From Phoronis australis (taxonomy: Eukaryota > Phoronida > Phoronidae), in assembly GCA_002633005.1 (NCBI GenBank), contig NMRA01000046.1:13478-77477 (forward strand): a stretch of 64,000 nt of DNA, read 5' to 3'. The notes under the pieces were generated by a model. That model was not told the DNA's origin, ran no database searches, and worked only from the letters and a program-made list of their open reading frames with translations. Positions 38,260 through 50,433 of this stretch are shown here, in pieces. Positions within the stretch are counted from its first letter, which is position 1. Every line of letters begins with the position of its first letter. The position numbers were made by a program, and so were the translations under genes.

Positions 38260-39670
38260 CTGAACACAATGGACAACATTATTAATCAAGGTCAGCAATG
38301 GGACAGCAGGGGTGAAGTCAGCAAGTGCCACTTACCATTCAGTGGGATATGTATACATCATTCACCAGTCAGAAAAGGATAAGTTAGGTTTTGTAGCTTA
38401 ATGTATAGCATTTTTATGTGAGGAGAGGGAGAGATTTAAAGATTATCTCATGCAATGAAAATGCGGAACAGTAATTCTGAAGTTTTGCTTGCAAATAGTC
38501 TGACCAGTTTTGGGATATTAGATTAGAGTGTTAGAAAGCATTATTACTTCACCAGTTATTAACAGCTAATCCCATGCCTTATTGATAGATTTAGAGAAAG
38601 CTTTTGAATTATCAGATGCAAGTCCTAAGTGCTGGTTTCAACCTTCACAAGTCACAATCAATAATAAATAGCTATTACCCAGTGCACATGAAAAGAGGAA
38701 TTAGATACTCTTCCAGCGATTTATAAAGGTTCTTTTGTAGTTAACCAGACCTTTCACTCTGATTTTATTAGATATTACACTAAATTCCAGGGGTAATTTT
38801 AGGGACTCGCCCAGCCCAGCGTCATCAGCGCAACACTACTGCTTTACTCTGTGAGGCTAAGTGGCATAAAATTATGAATGTTATTTTGTGTTCCTGTGGT
38901 AATACTAGTCATTTCGATCAGATTCCAACACAACGGCAATGTTAATTACAGCTGATCAAAAACTAATGTCTGCGACATAAATGATAAATTAAATGTCAAG
39001 GACATGATGAACTAGCATATCCCCAACTGTGGATTAACCTGCCAATCAAGAGCGCAGGTGCCATTTTGAATAATCACAAGATGCCAGTATAGCACGCAAA
39101 ACCATACACAACTTGAAGACATCCCAAAAATAGAATACGAAAAGGACAAACAGTGTTAACATGACCCATGGGTCCTATAAACTGATCCGTAGATTTGAGG
39201 TCTAGATACATAACCATCCCTGAATACAAATATGTACACATACACATACACATACCCACACACATACCCAGTACCATATATTATTTTTGGTACACATGTG
39301 AATACCACTTCATCTGCAGAGGCAAGTATTGCAATGGAGTAAATTAGTGGATAAAATTCCAAGTTAAATCATGTTTTACTCAAAAGGCTGCAGTAAATCT
39401 TACATAGACTGGATCCAACCGAACCAAGATTTTATACCAGTGAAGGTAAATCCTCCTTATCAGAAGGTTCGAGAGCACAAACTAGTTCACACATTCTTTG
39501 TACGAGTTATGCACATCTGACTTTGCAAGTTTGATTGCTAATACCATTGATAATAAAACTAATGTACAAAACTTTTCACGAGCACAAAAACATTTTGATG
39601 TATGTAAACATAATTATGTACACCATGACACATTTCGCTGAACTTCAGCCAAGACATACATGGTTCCACA
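38260..39670. other. Non-coding stretch
   Basis: No gene seen. A short (CACATA)n-type tract lies near 39236-39270 and produces a Met/Cys/Tyr-rich minus frame that is an artefact. Confidence 0.5.
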
Positions 39671-39768
39671 ACACATTATAGTGCATCATTTCACAAACTA
39701 CGTCCAACTGGTTAGAATCACACATTATAGTGCATCATTTCACAAACTACGTCCAACTGGTTAGAATC
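39671..39768. repeat. Tandem duplication, 49 bp x 2
   Basis: Two identical adjacent 49-base copies starting ACACATTATAGTGCATCATT. Non-coding. Confidence 0.96.
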
Positions 39769-40973
39769 ACACAACTAGCATTAAAATAGGTTAGTTAACA
39801 TCACACCTTGTTGCCAATACCAGTTCAATATATCTGCAATGTAATTAGTGCTGCATGTATAACACTCCCAAAGCAACAACCCCCCTCCTCTGTCCCTCCC
39901 CATCTGTCATCACCAATTTTGCTCAGGCAAATCCTGAATTGTCCCTGTAAACTTATCAGTCTCTCGACCTTAGCCTATCTCCTGCCCCTGATCATCACTT
40001 AATTCACTCTTCACTGCAACTCATGTCCACCTATTTGCTCTTCAAGAATAGCTCACTGCTTAATTAAAATGTAATCTTAGAAGGTTTGGAATGGATAAAA
40101 TAAATGTGTGTTCTGATTAGAATTTCTGGTCTACTATGTAGAGTGCAATAAAAATAGAACAAGATGTACAGACAACTAAAAAAAATGTTATCAAGATTAT
40201 TTGATGGAGTGTTTGTTAAAACTATGACTTGGCCAAATTGAGTGAGAGCATAAGTTATAGAAAAAGGTATTTTGAGACTGCCAGTCAGTCAAAAACAGCA
40301 CTGCTGAATAACACATATCATTACAGTGGCATGATTAATTAGAATTTGACTAATTTACAGATTTAGGGTATAATCATGATACAAGGCTGTTTTTCTCATT
40401 TCTAATAAATGCTGTTTAGCAATAAACTAACACTTTGCCACTTTTAAAATTGTGTACCATAGCTAAAACTGGTGTAAAAATATATTTTCAAAATTTGTGG
40501 GGTTCACAATAGAACTTGAGACCTTGAAAAGTAACAAACAGCTTTGGTCAAACCTTTTCCTGGCAATTGGTGAGTTCTTATCATAGTTTGCACCCAAAAA
40601 TAAAGGTATGTTTACTTGATTCCCAACTTCTCACTTGGCCTGAAGTTAGTCCATATTAGTAAATGATAACTCTAAAACTAAGCGTGTATTTTGCACGTAC
40701 ATGTTAGCCCTGTGGTACAAAGCTCAGTGTAGTCTTCATACAGCTAGCTGGCTGGCTGGCTAGGTACATGTATGATTTGACCGCCAGGTGAGGTGAAGTT
40801 GTTCCAGTCAGCAACTGGGTAGTGGGGGGGGGGGGGGGGNGGGGGGGGTTGCGAATGCTTAATCCAAAGTAGGCACTCGAACTTCAGTTCAAAGGCCCGA
40901 TCCCACCTACACGGCGGCCCGAAGAAGTTTAAGCACCGGACTGAGGGATTCCCTATAATCTAGAACGGCTTAC
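39769..40973. other. Non-coding stretch with G-run
   Basis: A (GGCT)n run lies near 40744-40762. A 25-base G homopolymer with one N at 40840 lies at 40824-40848, where base calls and length are unreliable. The last 100 bases before the 41-kb exon are more GC-rich. Confidence 0.5.
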
Positions 40974-41082
40974 CTCGTCAAAGTGTGAAAACAAAGGCTT
41001 GATGCGGGGTAGAATTATCTGTGCCTGGTGAGGTTTTAGGTTTGTGTCATTCGCCTTCTTTAGTTCCATTTTCTTCTTCCGA
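40974..41082 (-). CDS. Coding exon with candidate start codon, unidentified protein
   Basis: Bounded by acceptor ACTATGTTTCAG (AG 41084-41083) and donor GACGAG|GTAAGC. The open frame gives RKKK followed by MELKKANDTNLKPHQAQIIL and PRIKPLFSHFDE. The ATG at 41069-41067 has a strong context (GAAAATGG), so this may be the first coding exon with a short 5' UTR part. If the frame continues upstream, RKKK would be coding too. It ends in phase 0 after 32 codons from the ATG. The peptide is lysine-rich and probably helical, cytosolic or nuclear; no family is recognised. It lies 1.9 kb downstream (minus sense) of a CpG-rich block that could hold the promoter. Confidence 0.5.
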
Positions 41083-42929
41083 CTGAAACATAGTAATAAT
41101 CCATGCGTCAGCTGATAGCAGTCTTCTCATCGCAAGCTGAAAACTCCCAACAGATGTCACTTACGTGCAGTCATTTCACTGTCGCCCTTGCAACTTACGG
41201 CTGATGATGAATATATCGAATATAGGCCTGTATTTTCAGAAGCCCCGGTACTGGCTTTGTCAAGGATATGCCTACTTAATAGTCAGAGTTTGCCCGTGTT
41301 GTTGATAATGTTATTGACTCTATTATCTAAACTCACTCACGAGTGCAACAAATTTCATGGGAGACATTACGTTTTTGCCCATAGGCTTATTTTTCCATCC
41401 TGGAAAACCTGACAATCAAAGTAAACGGAAAATGCTTCTCTACTTCAACCGGGAAAATCAATGTTTGCCGTCCGCCCGGATATCGTGAAAGTTGACCTAA
41501 GCTCATATTCTGTTGTACAAGGCAATTAAATACTGGCTGAAATAAAAATGTTTGGCTTCTGAAATTGAATAACTCGTGAAAAGCTACTCATTCTTTCGTG
41601 GAAGGAATACGATAAAAAATGACCAAAACGCTACTGACAGCAGTTTTGATTCGATGAATGTATTCATTCAGCGTGGTAGATCAATTTGCGTTTTTGTCGC
41701 GACATCGGACAAAAGACTGAGCCTCTGCTGGCGATTCTTAAAGAAAGATTGATATCATGCCTGTGAAAAATGGTAGCGTCTGGAATACGGACTAAACGGG
41801 GGCAATGGTTTTGGAACCTCCCTTTCCTGTGAAAGAATTTATCAGAAGTAGTCACTGATGGATGTTGCGACGACTGGTACATACAACCCAGTAATATTGG
41901 TTTGCGTTATAAAATTTGTGCATTCTCTAGCTGCAGTAACAAGTCTCAACGTGTATTCCTTAAAACTTAACTAAACGTGTTTCATCGCTATGGTTACTAC
42001 AGTTCTCTTGTCTTCAGATTAATCAATTCAGTTATTGATTTCCAAGATAAAACTGACTTTTCGACAAAATGACGTGATCGAGGAAATTATAAGTATTCAT
42101 CTGATCTGTTACTTCTGAGAACAGGCCGGTAGCCAGGCGGTCGTGCATCTCGTCGCTGACTACAAAGAAAATAATCTTTCACAATATTTTGTACTCCCTA
42201 AACACAATTGTGGATTTCTGTTTCGATATTTAATATCTACTCTGTTAACATTGAAGGACACTGAGAATCGTATCAATCTATCCCTTGATTTGCACAAGTG
42301 GTAGTTTTTAAGTCTTCATTTCAACTCATTATCATTTTTGCTTGACTGAAAAATCTTCACGACTTATACCAATTACTAGATTGCTGGATATTCTGTTTAG
42401 TTATCATTTTCTTAAACGTTTCCATAGTCACAATCTCAACTGAATGTGTAACTGACTAAAAAATCCATCTTCGCCCCGTGAAAATTCCACCAAGTTGTCA
42501 CTCTTTATATCTGCCTTTTCGTTATTTAGGAAACAATAAATATTCATATTTGTGTTTAAAATTTTCTGTCTGTAACTACAATTTATACAAGCCGTGTAAA
42601 CTGAGTGCGCTTCCTGTATAAAATTACAACCATCAAAGGTATTACCACTTAGACTCATATATTGCAAACTCCGTACGCCATATTATTGCCATAATTGCAA
42701 ACCCTCGCTGTCAACGGAACCAACATTAAATGTAAGTCATCTACTTCAAGGGGGTTGTACAACAGGCCATCAAACCATTAAAACTCCGTTGGTTTCATAA
42801 CACATTAGACCCATGAACATGCATACAGTTTCCGTTTTCACTCAAATCCTCGGGAAAATATCTACATATCAATTTTTTCTTCGAATTGCTTGTGGAAATG
42901 AATTTTTTTTTTCAATAGTTATCCTATTT
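41083..42929. other. Non-coding stretch, possible 5' intron
   Basis: Several minor open frames on both strands, none supported by splice sites or recognisable content. Base composition becomes more balanced toward 42.9 kb. Confidence 0.45.
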
Positions 42930-43520
42930 TAGTCGACGATTCACGGCGGTTCGGTAGTCCGCCATGAACCGAGTTCAAGTGACGGCACTGAAAAATCCCG
43001 AGAACGCAGTGTGCAAACGCGTCAGTAACACGCACTCGGGCGATGTAATCCCGGAAGGCTGCGGAGACGATATGGAGCTGAGGATCCTATCACGGAATCC
43101 ATGAAGCTAACATGACTTCATACGAAGTTAAAACGTTTTGTTGGCAATCTGTCACCGTATGTGAGTCGCCCAAGTCCGCGTTCATGCCGGGCGTGGAGGC
43201 CCTTTCCCGCATTACCGGTGCAGAGGGCGGTTCGTAACACCGCGACAATTCGCCATTGAAACATCCCCGAGGAACGCGTTAACATTGTATTCAATCCCTC
43301 GTCATCGAGTATGAATCCACAATGAGCCCATGTGACCACGTAGTCTAGGCCGTTTGAAATGGACAGTGTAGCCTACAAATGCTTCCACCGTGTAAAAATT
43401 GCGAACAGCCAGTCCATGTGCGCGCCGAAACCGACCGCCGTCGACTGGCAACGAAACGGAGCAAGCGACGTCCAGACGACGTTGAAAGCAGAATCAGCGC
43501 TGGATTTATGAGGGACTGGG
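42930..43520. promoter_or_regulatory. CpG-rich block, candidate promoter/first-exon region
   Basis: About 590 bases with many CpG dinucleotides and clearly higher GC than its AT-rich surroundings. It contains short frames in both directions: a plus frame from an ATG near 42964 (MNRVQVTALKNPENAVCKRV then stop after 46 codons), another from about 43357 (MDSVAYKCFHRVKIANSQSM, about 50 codons), and a minus ATGGCGGAC start-like sequence near 42966. None is recognised. In many animals such blocks are unmethylated promoters. It is upstream of the minus-strand exon at 41.0 kb. No TATA box or initiator is assigned. Confidence 0.4.
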
Positions 43521-44851
43521 TTCTCGCATCAGACCCTTCCTAGACTACCCCGTTACTACAAATGGATATATAATTTTAAAAAACGTAAAATAGCAACAGA
43601 TAATGTCATGTTAATATGATCTATCAGACACAGCATGTCAGCAACCTCGACACGCATGCGGGTGCCCGACATCCTCGAAAGACTTACGAACAACCGACTT
43701 ACAAGAAGAACCGACAACGTTACATTCTGGAAAGTTCCTTTTAATGTGAAACTTCGAAAATTTGCGCGGGAAGCCCATGTCTGAAAATTTTTACATGCTG
43801 TGGTTTTTTAAAAGCTTGGGGGCTCGTGAAAAAATTCCTCGAGCCACCCAAAGAGTACACTGAAAATCCGACAGTGAACAGAACGACTGGTTCCTACACC
43901 TGCACTTCGTTTTATGGGTATCTGTATGCCTTTGCGCCGGAATGCTCCAATTTGCTAATCAGACGCAGTGCCACAGTAGGGCTCCGTGGGGTTATTTGTA
44001 TTGACTTCGACACTTTCGTGATGTTACCACAGAGACAACTGCTATGTTAAATTTGCACCATGTGTCTGTGCTCAAGTATATTCACAATGACACACCTTAT
44101 CCGTGATAAAAAATATATCTGGCTGTTGATCGAGCGGTGCCACCACGCAGGCTGACGTTCAAGGCCATTGTGGATACTAGGACAGAATGTGAACACACGC
44201 ATCACGCATAACGCATTACGCGGAAACGAGCCTCTATTCAAGATTTGAGAAACGTCACAGTAACGGCCTTTTCAACCTCATGTAGATTGATGGTGAGTTT
44301 TGGGAAAGCTGAATTGCATCAAAAGCCAATGCAAGATGAGGCATACAGGGTCCACGTCCAGGTTACCCCTGTTCATTGCAAAAAAGCTCTGCCCTGTCGA
44401 AACTCATTTCAGTTTTGCGAGTGTCCCTCAGGGCCGTTTAAACTGAAAAATTGTTCCTCATGCGCGCACCCAGCCTAAAATGTAGAGGGGCTCAAATTTT
44501 TCGATATGCGGACCTTTTACTGAAAAAAAAAATCAACGAGGACAAAAAAAAACGGGAACACTAGGTTCAGGCCTGCCAATCGTGCATCCTCCCCGAATTC
44601 CAGGACTTTGTGGACTTCTGTCTTGTTTACTCATTTGAGCCCCCGAGCCCCCCCCCCCCGGGTGCGCCCATGTTCCCAATTTGCCACTCATTTCAGACTA
44701 AGAGAACCCCCGGAAAGTGTCGGTTTATTTTGCCCACTAAGAAGTGGCATAGAAATTGAATTAACACCGTTAGAAAGAACATTATGCTCGGGTAACATTG
44801 GTTTCGGGGACACCTAGTCGGGGACCATAGTGGTGGAGGAACAACGAGATG
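43521..44851. other. Non-coding stretch
   Basis: No gene supported. Short open frames at 43826-44050 and 44245-44478 (+) and 44047-44241 (-) are unrecognised. A/C homopolymer runs lie at 44521-44660. Confidence 0.45.
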
Positions 44852-44856
44852 GGTAT

Positions 44857-45779
44857 CAGTGGCGGATCTAGGATATCACAAGGGGGGGCCCTACATTTTG
44901 TCTGTAAACATTTGCGCAAAGCCTTTTGTAGATGCGCATAGCACCTAATGAAGCGGGAGGGGGGCAAACCCCCCTCCCGCCCAGAAAAAAATTTCTGTTT
45001 TTTCCTCTAAAAATCAAGCATTTTCCTTGATTCCTAAAGTATTATCCAAGGAAAAAACACGAAGAACGTGTCAAGCTGCACCACCACAACTCCACTCGTA
45101 ATTCAGTACTAAGAGACCTATTTGTTTATGGTCCACAGCGTTTGTGCGCGAAACCTCCTCTTTTTGTAATGCTTATTACACTTTTTATATTTTGTGCAAT
45201 CAGTTCGTAACAAATTTGTTGTATTTAGAATAGTCTTCAATTGCCCAAAAGACCAAATCCGTTTTTTGTGTTGGTATTAATGACGCGATTGCTTTGGAAA
45301 TCGTCTTAAGTTAATGTTTGGCAAAGAGAGAATTATGAGTTTCTGACTGATTCACAAAGGCTTAGAATAAAATTCACATCTTACCAGCAGCTTCTGTTTT
45401 TTCATCATCACTCAGATTCCATTTTTTTAAAAAATGAAGTAATTTTCTTCATTGTACAGTAAAGCAGACGACGGAAACGGAGTCGCAGTGCGCAGCGCCA
45501 CTACAGGTAGCCTTGGATATCGCGGAGAGGCAATACTTAGCCACAGTTCCGTTGTGATTACGCCGTGTTCCGAATTTGACACTTGAAATTGGATCTGAGC
45601 CCCCCCCAAACACGCTAAAACTGCACACATTTAAATCTTGTTTCAGCCGTATAATGTTAATTACCGGGGTTAATTAATAAACTCAACATTTCCCTACGCT
45701 CTTGCTGTTTCAGTTTTTTGCGGCAGCCAAGGGGGGGGGGGGAGAGCGGGCCCCCTGGGCCCCCCTAAATCCGCCTATG
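44857..45779 (-). mobile_element. Non-autonomous hAT-like element with 5-bp TSD
   Basis: A 923-bp element with termini CAGTGGCGGATCTAGG and, inverted from the right, CATAGGCGGATTTAGG (13 of 16 match), flanked by GGTAT (44852-44856 and 45780-45784). G/C runs follow each end, as in the 24838-27746 element, whose terminal sequence is nearly the same, so the two belong to one family. It keeps a possible first transposase exon on the minus strand. It looks like an internally deleted copy. Confidence 0.75.
45385..45452 (-). pseudogene. Possible first exon of hAT transposase, frameshifted
   Basis: From the ATG at 45452 the frame reads MKKITSFF and then hits a stop in a T-rich run. A one-base shift continues KKWNLSDDEKTEAA to a good donor (GCTGCTG|GTAAGA). 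A short Met-Lys start with SFF, then a lysine and acidic stretch, is common at the N-terminus of hAT/ZMYM-type transposases. The frame break and tiny size make it a remnant; the assignment is inferred from position in the element. Confidence 0.35.
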
Positions 45780-45784
45780 GGTAT

Positions 45785-47638
45785 CATCAGGATGGGAGAA
45801 TATAAGGGCTGGACATTTAGGAAGGACCTCATTCTTACTTAGTGTTGGCACCTGCAATAAATTTTATTGATGGAAAACTGCATTTTCCATTCAAACAATG
45901 TCAAAGCAACATTACAATGAATCAAAACATTCTAAAATTTGAGGATGTTCTTTTTAGATGGCCAAAACTACAGTAAACTTTGATTTTTATCTATTTTGAT
46001 AAGACCTTAAGATTGATTTTCTCTTGGAATATTATGGTTTCTTTTGTTAGATTGAAAATACCAAGTAACATAAGGTTGCATTGGCCAAGTGTTAAAACGC
46101 CTCTAGTCATGATATCAAGGTATGATGAAAGTTCTGGTGACAAAAATATATATCTTTATAACCAACGTGTACAAATGTAATGATCTTTTGGAAAAAACAA
46201 ATGATTCCCAATTACACCTCAGAAAGATTTGTATTTTTTTGATTAAATTAACTGTCAGAATTGTTAGTTTGGTTACGCTTTTCTGTTAAGAACTTCGATA
46301 GCCTGTATCAACATTTTTTGGAACTATGATTCCATTTTCCCCACCAGATAACGCTCAGTAAATTTAAGAATTTGTTTTAAATATCTATTCTAATGTCAAA
46401 AATGTATAAATTGCACAGGTAAAACGTGTTATCGTCGGATGAAGTTGTGTGGACATCGAGGCTTCCGTGACAGCATCGGCTGCATATCGTCTACGGCCTT
46501 GTTCCAGCCGCCAGCGTGCAGTCGGCTCTGTGCAAGCCGATAATAAAATCAAGTTCCTGACAGTATTGACTTTCTTATTTGGAAAAAGTATGAGAATTGA
46601 CTCCCCTGATAGAGCTGAATCGTTCCTTTACAATACAGATAATGCCTAATTCGTTCAACACATGAGAGCGCGTTATTTTCGCATTTAAGAATACACAGAA
46701 CGCCGTTTGTTTGTTATTTTGTTACTATTCTGTACATAATGCCTTATTATAAGTATCCTATCCGCCTTATAATACGAAGACATGTGTATAGCCAGAAGAG
46801 CAAGTTTTGAATCATTTTTAATCAACGAAATCGCGGTACCGGTATACACTAAAGCTAAGTTTATGAAGATATTGCCGTCACTTGACGGATATCGCGCGCG
46901 TCACCACGCGTACAGTAAAATTGAATGTCATTGTGATGTGATGACTGACATGGGAAGGGGCCAGCTTTTTTACTCAGCGTCATTTTTATTGCCAGATTAG
47001 ACTGGGCTGTCCAGGGGTTTGTGGTCCGAGTTTTTCATAGGTGATAATCTTCGGTCTTCCGGAGATTCACCGCAAAAGTCCGCCAGTACTACTGAGTTTG
47101 CAAAATGCGTTCGCAGGCTTTTTGTCGACTGGACACTTGAACACGTTTCACGGCGGATTACCGAAGCGTCAAGAATCGCCGACTAAGCCAGCAATGCGGA
47201 AAGGGTCAAAGAAAGCCATTTCCTTCATATTAGCGGAATCATCACTGATTCCGGAATTGGGCGTTGCGCCTGCTTAGATCTAACCTCGTATTCACCGATG
47301 ATTTCGAGAAACACCAAGGTCGGGTTCTAGATTCACTTCCAGGGTATTTTCAAAACCATCGCAGTGTTTTCGAGGGTCACCGCAGTGACTATTCCAGTAG
47401 CATCGTGTGCAGTGATTAAAAAACAACAACAAAAAACGCATTTTGTATTGCAGCTATTCACTGAATGTGCTGCTGGAAGTGGAATATTCTTTTGAACACA
47501 TGACTTGCTAAATTGTCCTCATGTAAAATTGGAATGGTTAAAGGTGACATTATGTCTAAGGCACAAAAATGCTAATTTCGAAGTTTCCACTTGTTTTGAC
47601 GACACTTTATAACATCCACTTTAGTGAAGGGCAGTCAC
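45785..47638. other. Non-coding stretch with one coding-like patch
   Basis: Around 47041-47277 the sequence becomes GC-richer and two plus frames are open. One reads TEFAKCVRRLFVDWTLEHVS before a stop near 47187; the other is 78 codons and ends at 47277. Neither is recognised and they may belong to an old mobile element. The rest is featureless. Confidence 0.4.
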
Positions 47639-47855
47639 CTCGCTGGTTCCCTGCGTGCCGCTAGGTAGCCAGTAGCCCGGCAGCACGCAGGCTAGGCATG
47701 CTAGGGAACCAGCGAGGCATTTCACAGCCTCTCGCTGGTCCCCTACGTGCCTGTAGCCAGCACTCAGGTAGTCACGCAGCCAAAGTGGCACGCGCTTTAG
47801 CATTGGTTGATGTAACCTCAGCAGTCATTGGTTAGCTTTACAATACCGTGAAAAA

Positions 47856-47933
47856 ATGGCGGACTGTGAACGATTTTTAGCCTTGTTATGCAAGTGGCGT
47901 CGCAGCAACTATTTCGTTCAGTTTCTGCAGTGA
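47856..47933 (+). pseudogene. Short coding-like ORF inside composite element
   Basis: Starts AAAAAATGGCGGAC (good context) and reads MADCERFLALLCKWRRSNYF then VQFLQ and stop. It looks like the N-terminus of a longer protein, perhaps a transposase. No family recognised. Confidence 0.3.
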
Positions 47934-48133
47934 TGTTTAATAGCCACGTGTTTGAAGCACATACATGAACAATAAAAACATATCTGGCCGATTTAACCGG
48001 TGTGTTATTTACACTGTATGAATACAGGACAGTATCGTCAGTAAACAGAAGTTATCGACAGTAGAAGATGCACCCCGAAAAGGCGCAAGCACAATTTCTA
48101 GGATTCACTTTTCCTGAACATGAATTTTACTGA

Positions 48134-48286
48134 AGCACCGATTTGTCTGTACTGACAACTGAACACATTAAACACTTCAGTCCATCACTCATGCCAGTTT
48201 GTTTGCGTAAAGCGCTGTCTATTGAGGATTTGACAAGCCAACCAGAAACGCCGGTGTACAAAAATTTCCCGAGGAAAATCAAGTGA
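48134..48286 (+). pseudogene. Second coding-like remnant inside composite element
   Basis: Fifty codons after a stop, reading STDLSVLTTEHIKHFSPSLM then PVCLRKALSIEDLTSQPETP and VYKNFPRKIK, stop. Upstream across that stop the same frame reads FLGFTFPEHEF. The balanced composition suggests a decayed protein. The 101-codon minus frame here (48127-48432) is explained by the two module repeats. Function unknown. Confidence 0.3.
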
Positions 48287-48394
48287 TACCTGCCTGCTGG
48301 CGCGGCTACCGCCCCACCTAGCGGCACGCAGGGAACCAGCGAGCCTACTGGCGCGGCTACGACCCCACCTAGCGACACGCAGGGAACCAGCGAG

Positions 48395-49672
48395 TTCACA
48401 GCCTCTAAGCCAGAGCGGTCAGTTTTGTTCAATCAGTTTTCTGGTAACATCCAATTCCTTCTAGTAGCCTGTTTGTTGCTCACTTAAGGAAGTTGTAGGA
48501 CCTTATTTTTAAATACCTGTGTTAATCGTCATCTTGCCTATTTATGGTAGAAAAAAATTTCCGAAACGCACCTCATTCGCGTAAGAATTTGTTTTCTTCG
48601 CATTCAAGTTCAAAGGTTACTGACGGCTGTCACTCAAGTCGAATCTCCCGCCAGGCACATAGCACGGTTCCGTATGAAACCACAGTCCTTTCATTCACTG
48701 AATCACCATAATATTGAGTCAACAAGGTGTACATAGCATACAAAGATGCTGCTGAAAACGAAGACAAGACGTGGTTTTGATCCTGAGGGAGTTATGTGTC
48801 TATGTATATACGACCGTTGATAACTTATGAGGAATGCACCGAGTCCGAGTCGCCGTACGGCGTCTGGCACTTTTGTGAAAGTCACCCAAATTCATTATTT
48901 TCATCATTAAGTTTACGTTTCGCTGTTTCTATCTCGTGCTCACGGCGGCGCGTTATCCACAGACTCGAATTCTCTTATCTTGTTTCTTCATATTAGTCTC
49001 CCCTGCGCGAGATTCGCATGTTGTGTATCACAATGAACTGTTGACCTACTAACAGTTGACTCCGCCTCTCACCTAGTTTGACTCGAGGCACTGAAACCTT
49101 ACTTACAAAATTAAGACATTTTAGTGATAATTAAGTTAATTACGTATTGCAAGTTCAGCTGACATTGCAAGTGAATGTTGAAATAACAATTATTGACCAC
49201 AAACGAGTTTTCACCGAATAATTAAATGAAAACCTTGAGATATTTTGACGACTTGACGACGCTTTTGGCCTTTTCTCGGCTTTGGCAAATCGATTGAATT
49301 TGAGCTTAGGAACACGAGTTCTCGAAAACGGTTCGGTGAATTTCACTGATACTTTCCAATTTTAATTTTCATTTGTCCACCTCCGAAATGCTGCTACGAT
49401 TTTTTAAACGTATAGCTTTATTGTACCGTGTCATAGAGACGAATACGACCGCTGTTCTTTTTACGAAAAATGACTTACATTTTGCGAGTTAACGAGTAAT
49501 CGAAAATTTTTAACAAAATTTTTGAGAGATATTGGTAAGTTTTCATTTAAAGAATTTTTCATTAAAATCGACTAAGAGACATTTTGTGCTATGAATGTAC
49601 TTTTGTTGAAAATGAAAATTTGACTTAAAAAGTGGCCACGTCATAATAATAATGACACATAAGTATAAATAC
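48395..49672. other. Non-coding stretch
   Basis: No supported gene, RNA or repeat. Short open frames on both strands are not convincing. Confidence 0.5.
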
Positions 49673-50433
49673 AGATTATTACATGGCGAAGTCGTTATAC
49701 CCCGTTATCTAGAGCCCGAGTGGATTTTGGAGAATTATCGCCCGAGGGGCGTTACTATGTATACCACATACTGAACGAGAAACATTGCAATGAATCTATC
49801 TGCCTTTCTCGACTGGCTATGAAAAATAAGACTCATAATTTCCATAAAAAACGATATTTTAGTTCAGTGAAATTCTTCTCTCGTGTTGTCTCACTTGTAA
49901 ATCACCGATCTCCCAATTTGGATGCGGGTATCGTGTCGTCGGGATCCTATGACTTGAGCATTATAGTCAGTTACTAGTGGTAACCTACTTTAGCAGACGA
50001 TATTTTACCGGTGGAAGCTTAGGGTGATAAAATGTGAAGTAAGTTATAGCAGTTGCTAAACCTTAATTTATAGATTTACTTTATTTCTATTTTGTTTAAA
50101 ATTTCAATTGCTTTTGAGTATAAGCATTATTTGACAAAAATAGCTCAGCTTTTCTTAAAAGGTCATGACCTCCGACCCCGGGCCTCTGACAGAAAGTAGT
50201 TACAAAGCCGAAGCGAGTCGAGAAAGGTAGATAGATTCATTGCAATGTTTCTCGTTCAGTATGTGGTATACATAGATTATTACATGTTCTCAGTCGTTAT
50301 CCCCCTTATCTAGAACCCTCATGGATTTTGTAGAATTATCACCCTCGGGGCTAACGCCCCTCGGGCGATAATTCTCCAAAATCCACTCGCGGTCTAGATA
50401 ACGGAGGATAACGAATTCGCCATGTAATAATCT
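49673..50433. mobile_element. Foldback MITE copy 2 (complete)
   Basis: A 761-bp element. The outer terminal inverted repeat is about 80 bases: left AGATTATTACATGGCGAA, right its inverse TTCGCCATGTAATAATCT. Immediately inside on the left is a second segment (TATACCACATACTGAACGAG to TTTCTCGACT) whose inverse appears on the right at about 50214-50275. Between that inner repeat and the right outer repeat lies an extra 80-bp copy of the outer repeat in direct orientation, creating a palindrome. Flanks suggest a TA target but this is ambiguous. The open frame at 49720-49977 is not a gene. Confidence 0.85.

Larger units (their letters stand above)
47639..48394. mobile_element. Composite foldback element built from a ~51-bp module
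   Basis: Ends are CTCGCTGGTTCCCTGCGTG on the left and its inverse at 48376-48394, extending for 28 bases with one mismatch. The left end also holds an inverted copy of the module (GGGAACCAGCGAGG near 47704) and a third direct partial copy (CTCGCTGGTCCCCTACGTGC near 47732). The right end has two direct 51-52 bp copies, each containing CACGCAGGGAACCAGCGAG. The interior has two plus-strand coding-like pieces. No target duplication is evident. Superfamily not assigned. Confidence 0.65.

Noticed and set aside
49720-49977. 85-codon frame inside MITE copy 2
   Set aside because: It begins in the terminal inverted repeat and is not open in the homologous copy 1 region; chance frame in a non-autonomous element.
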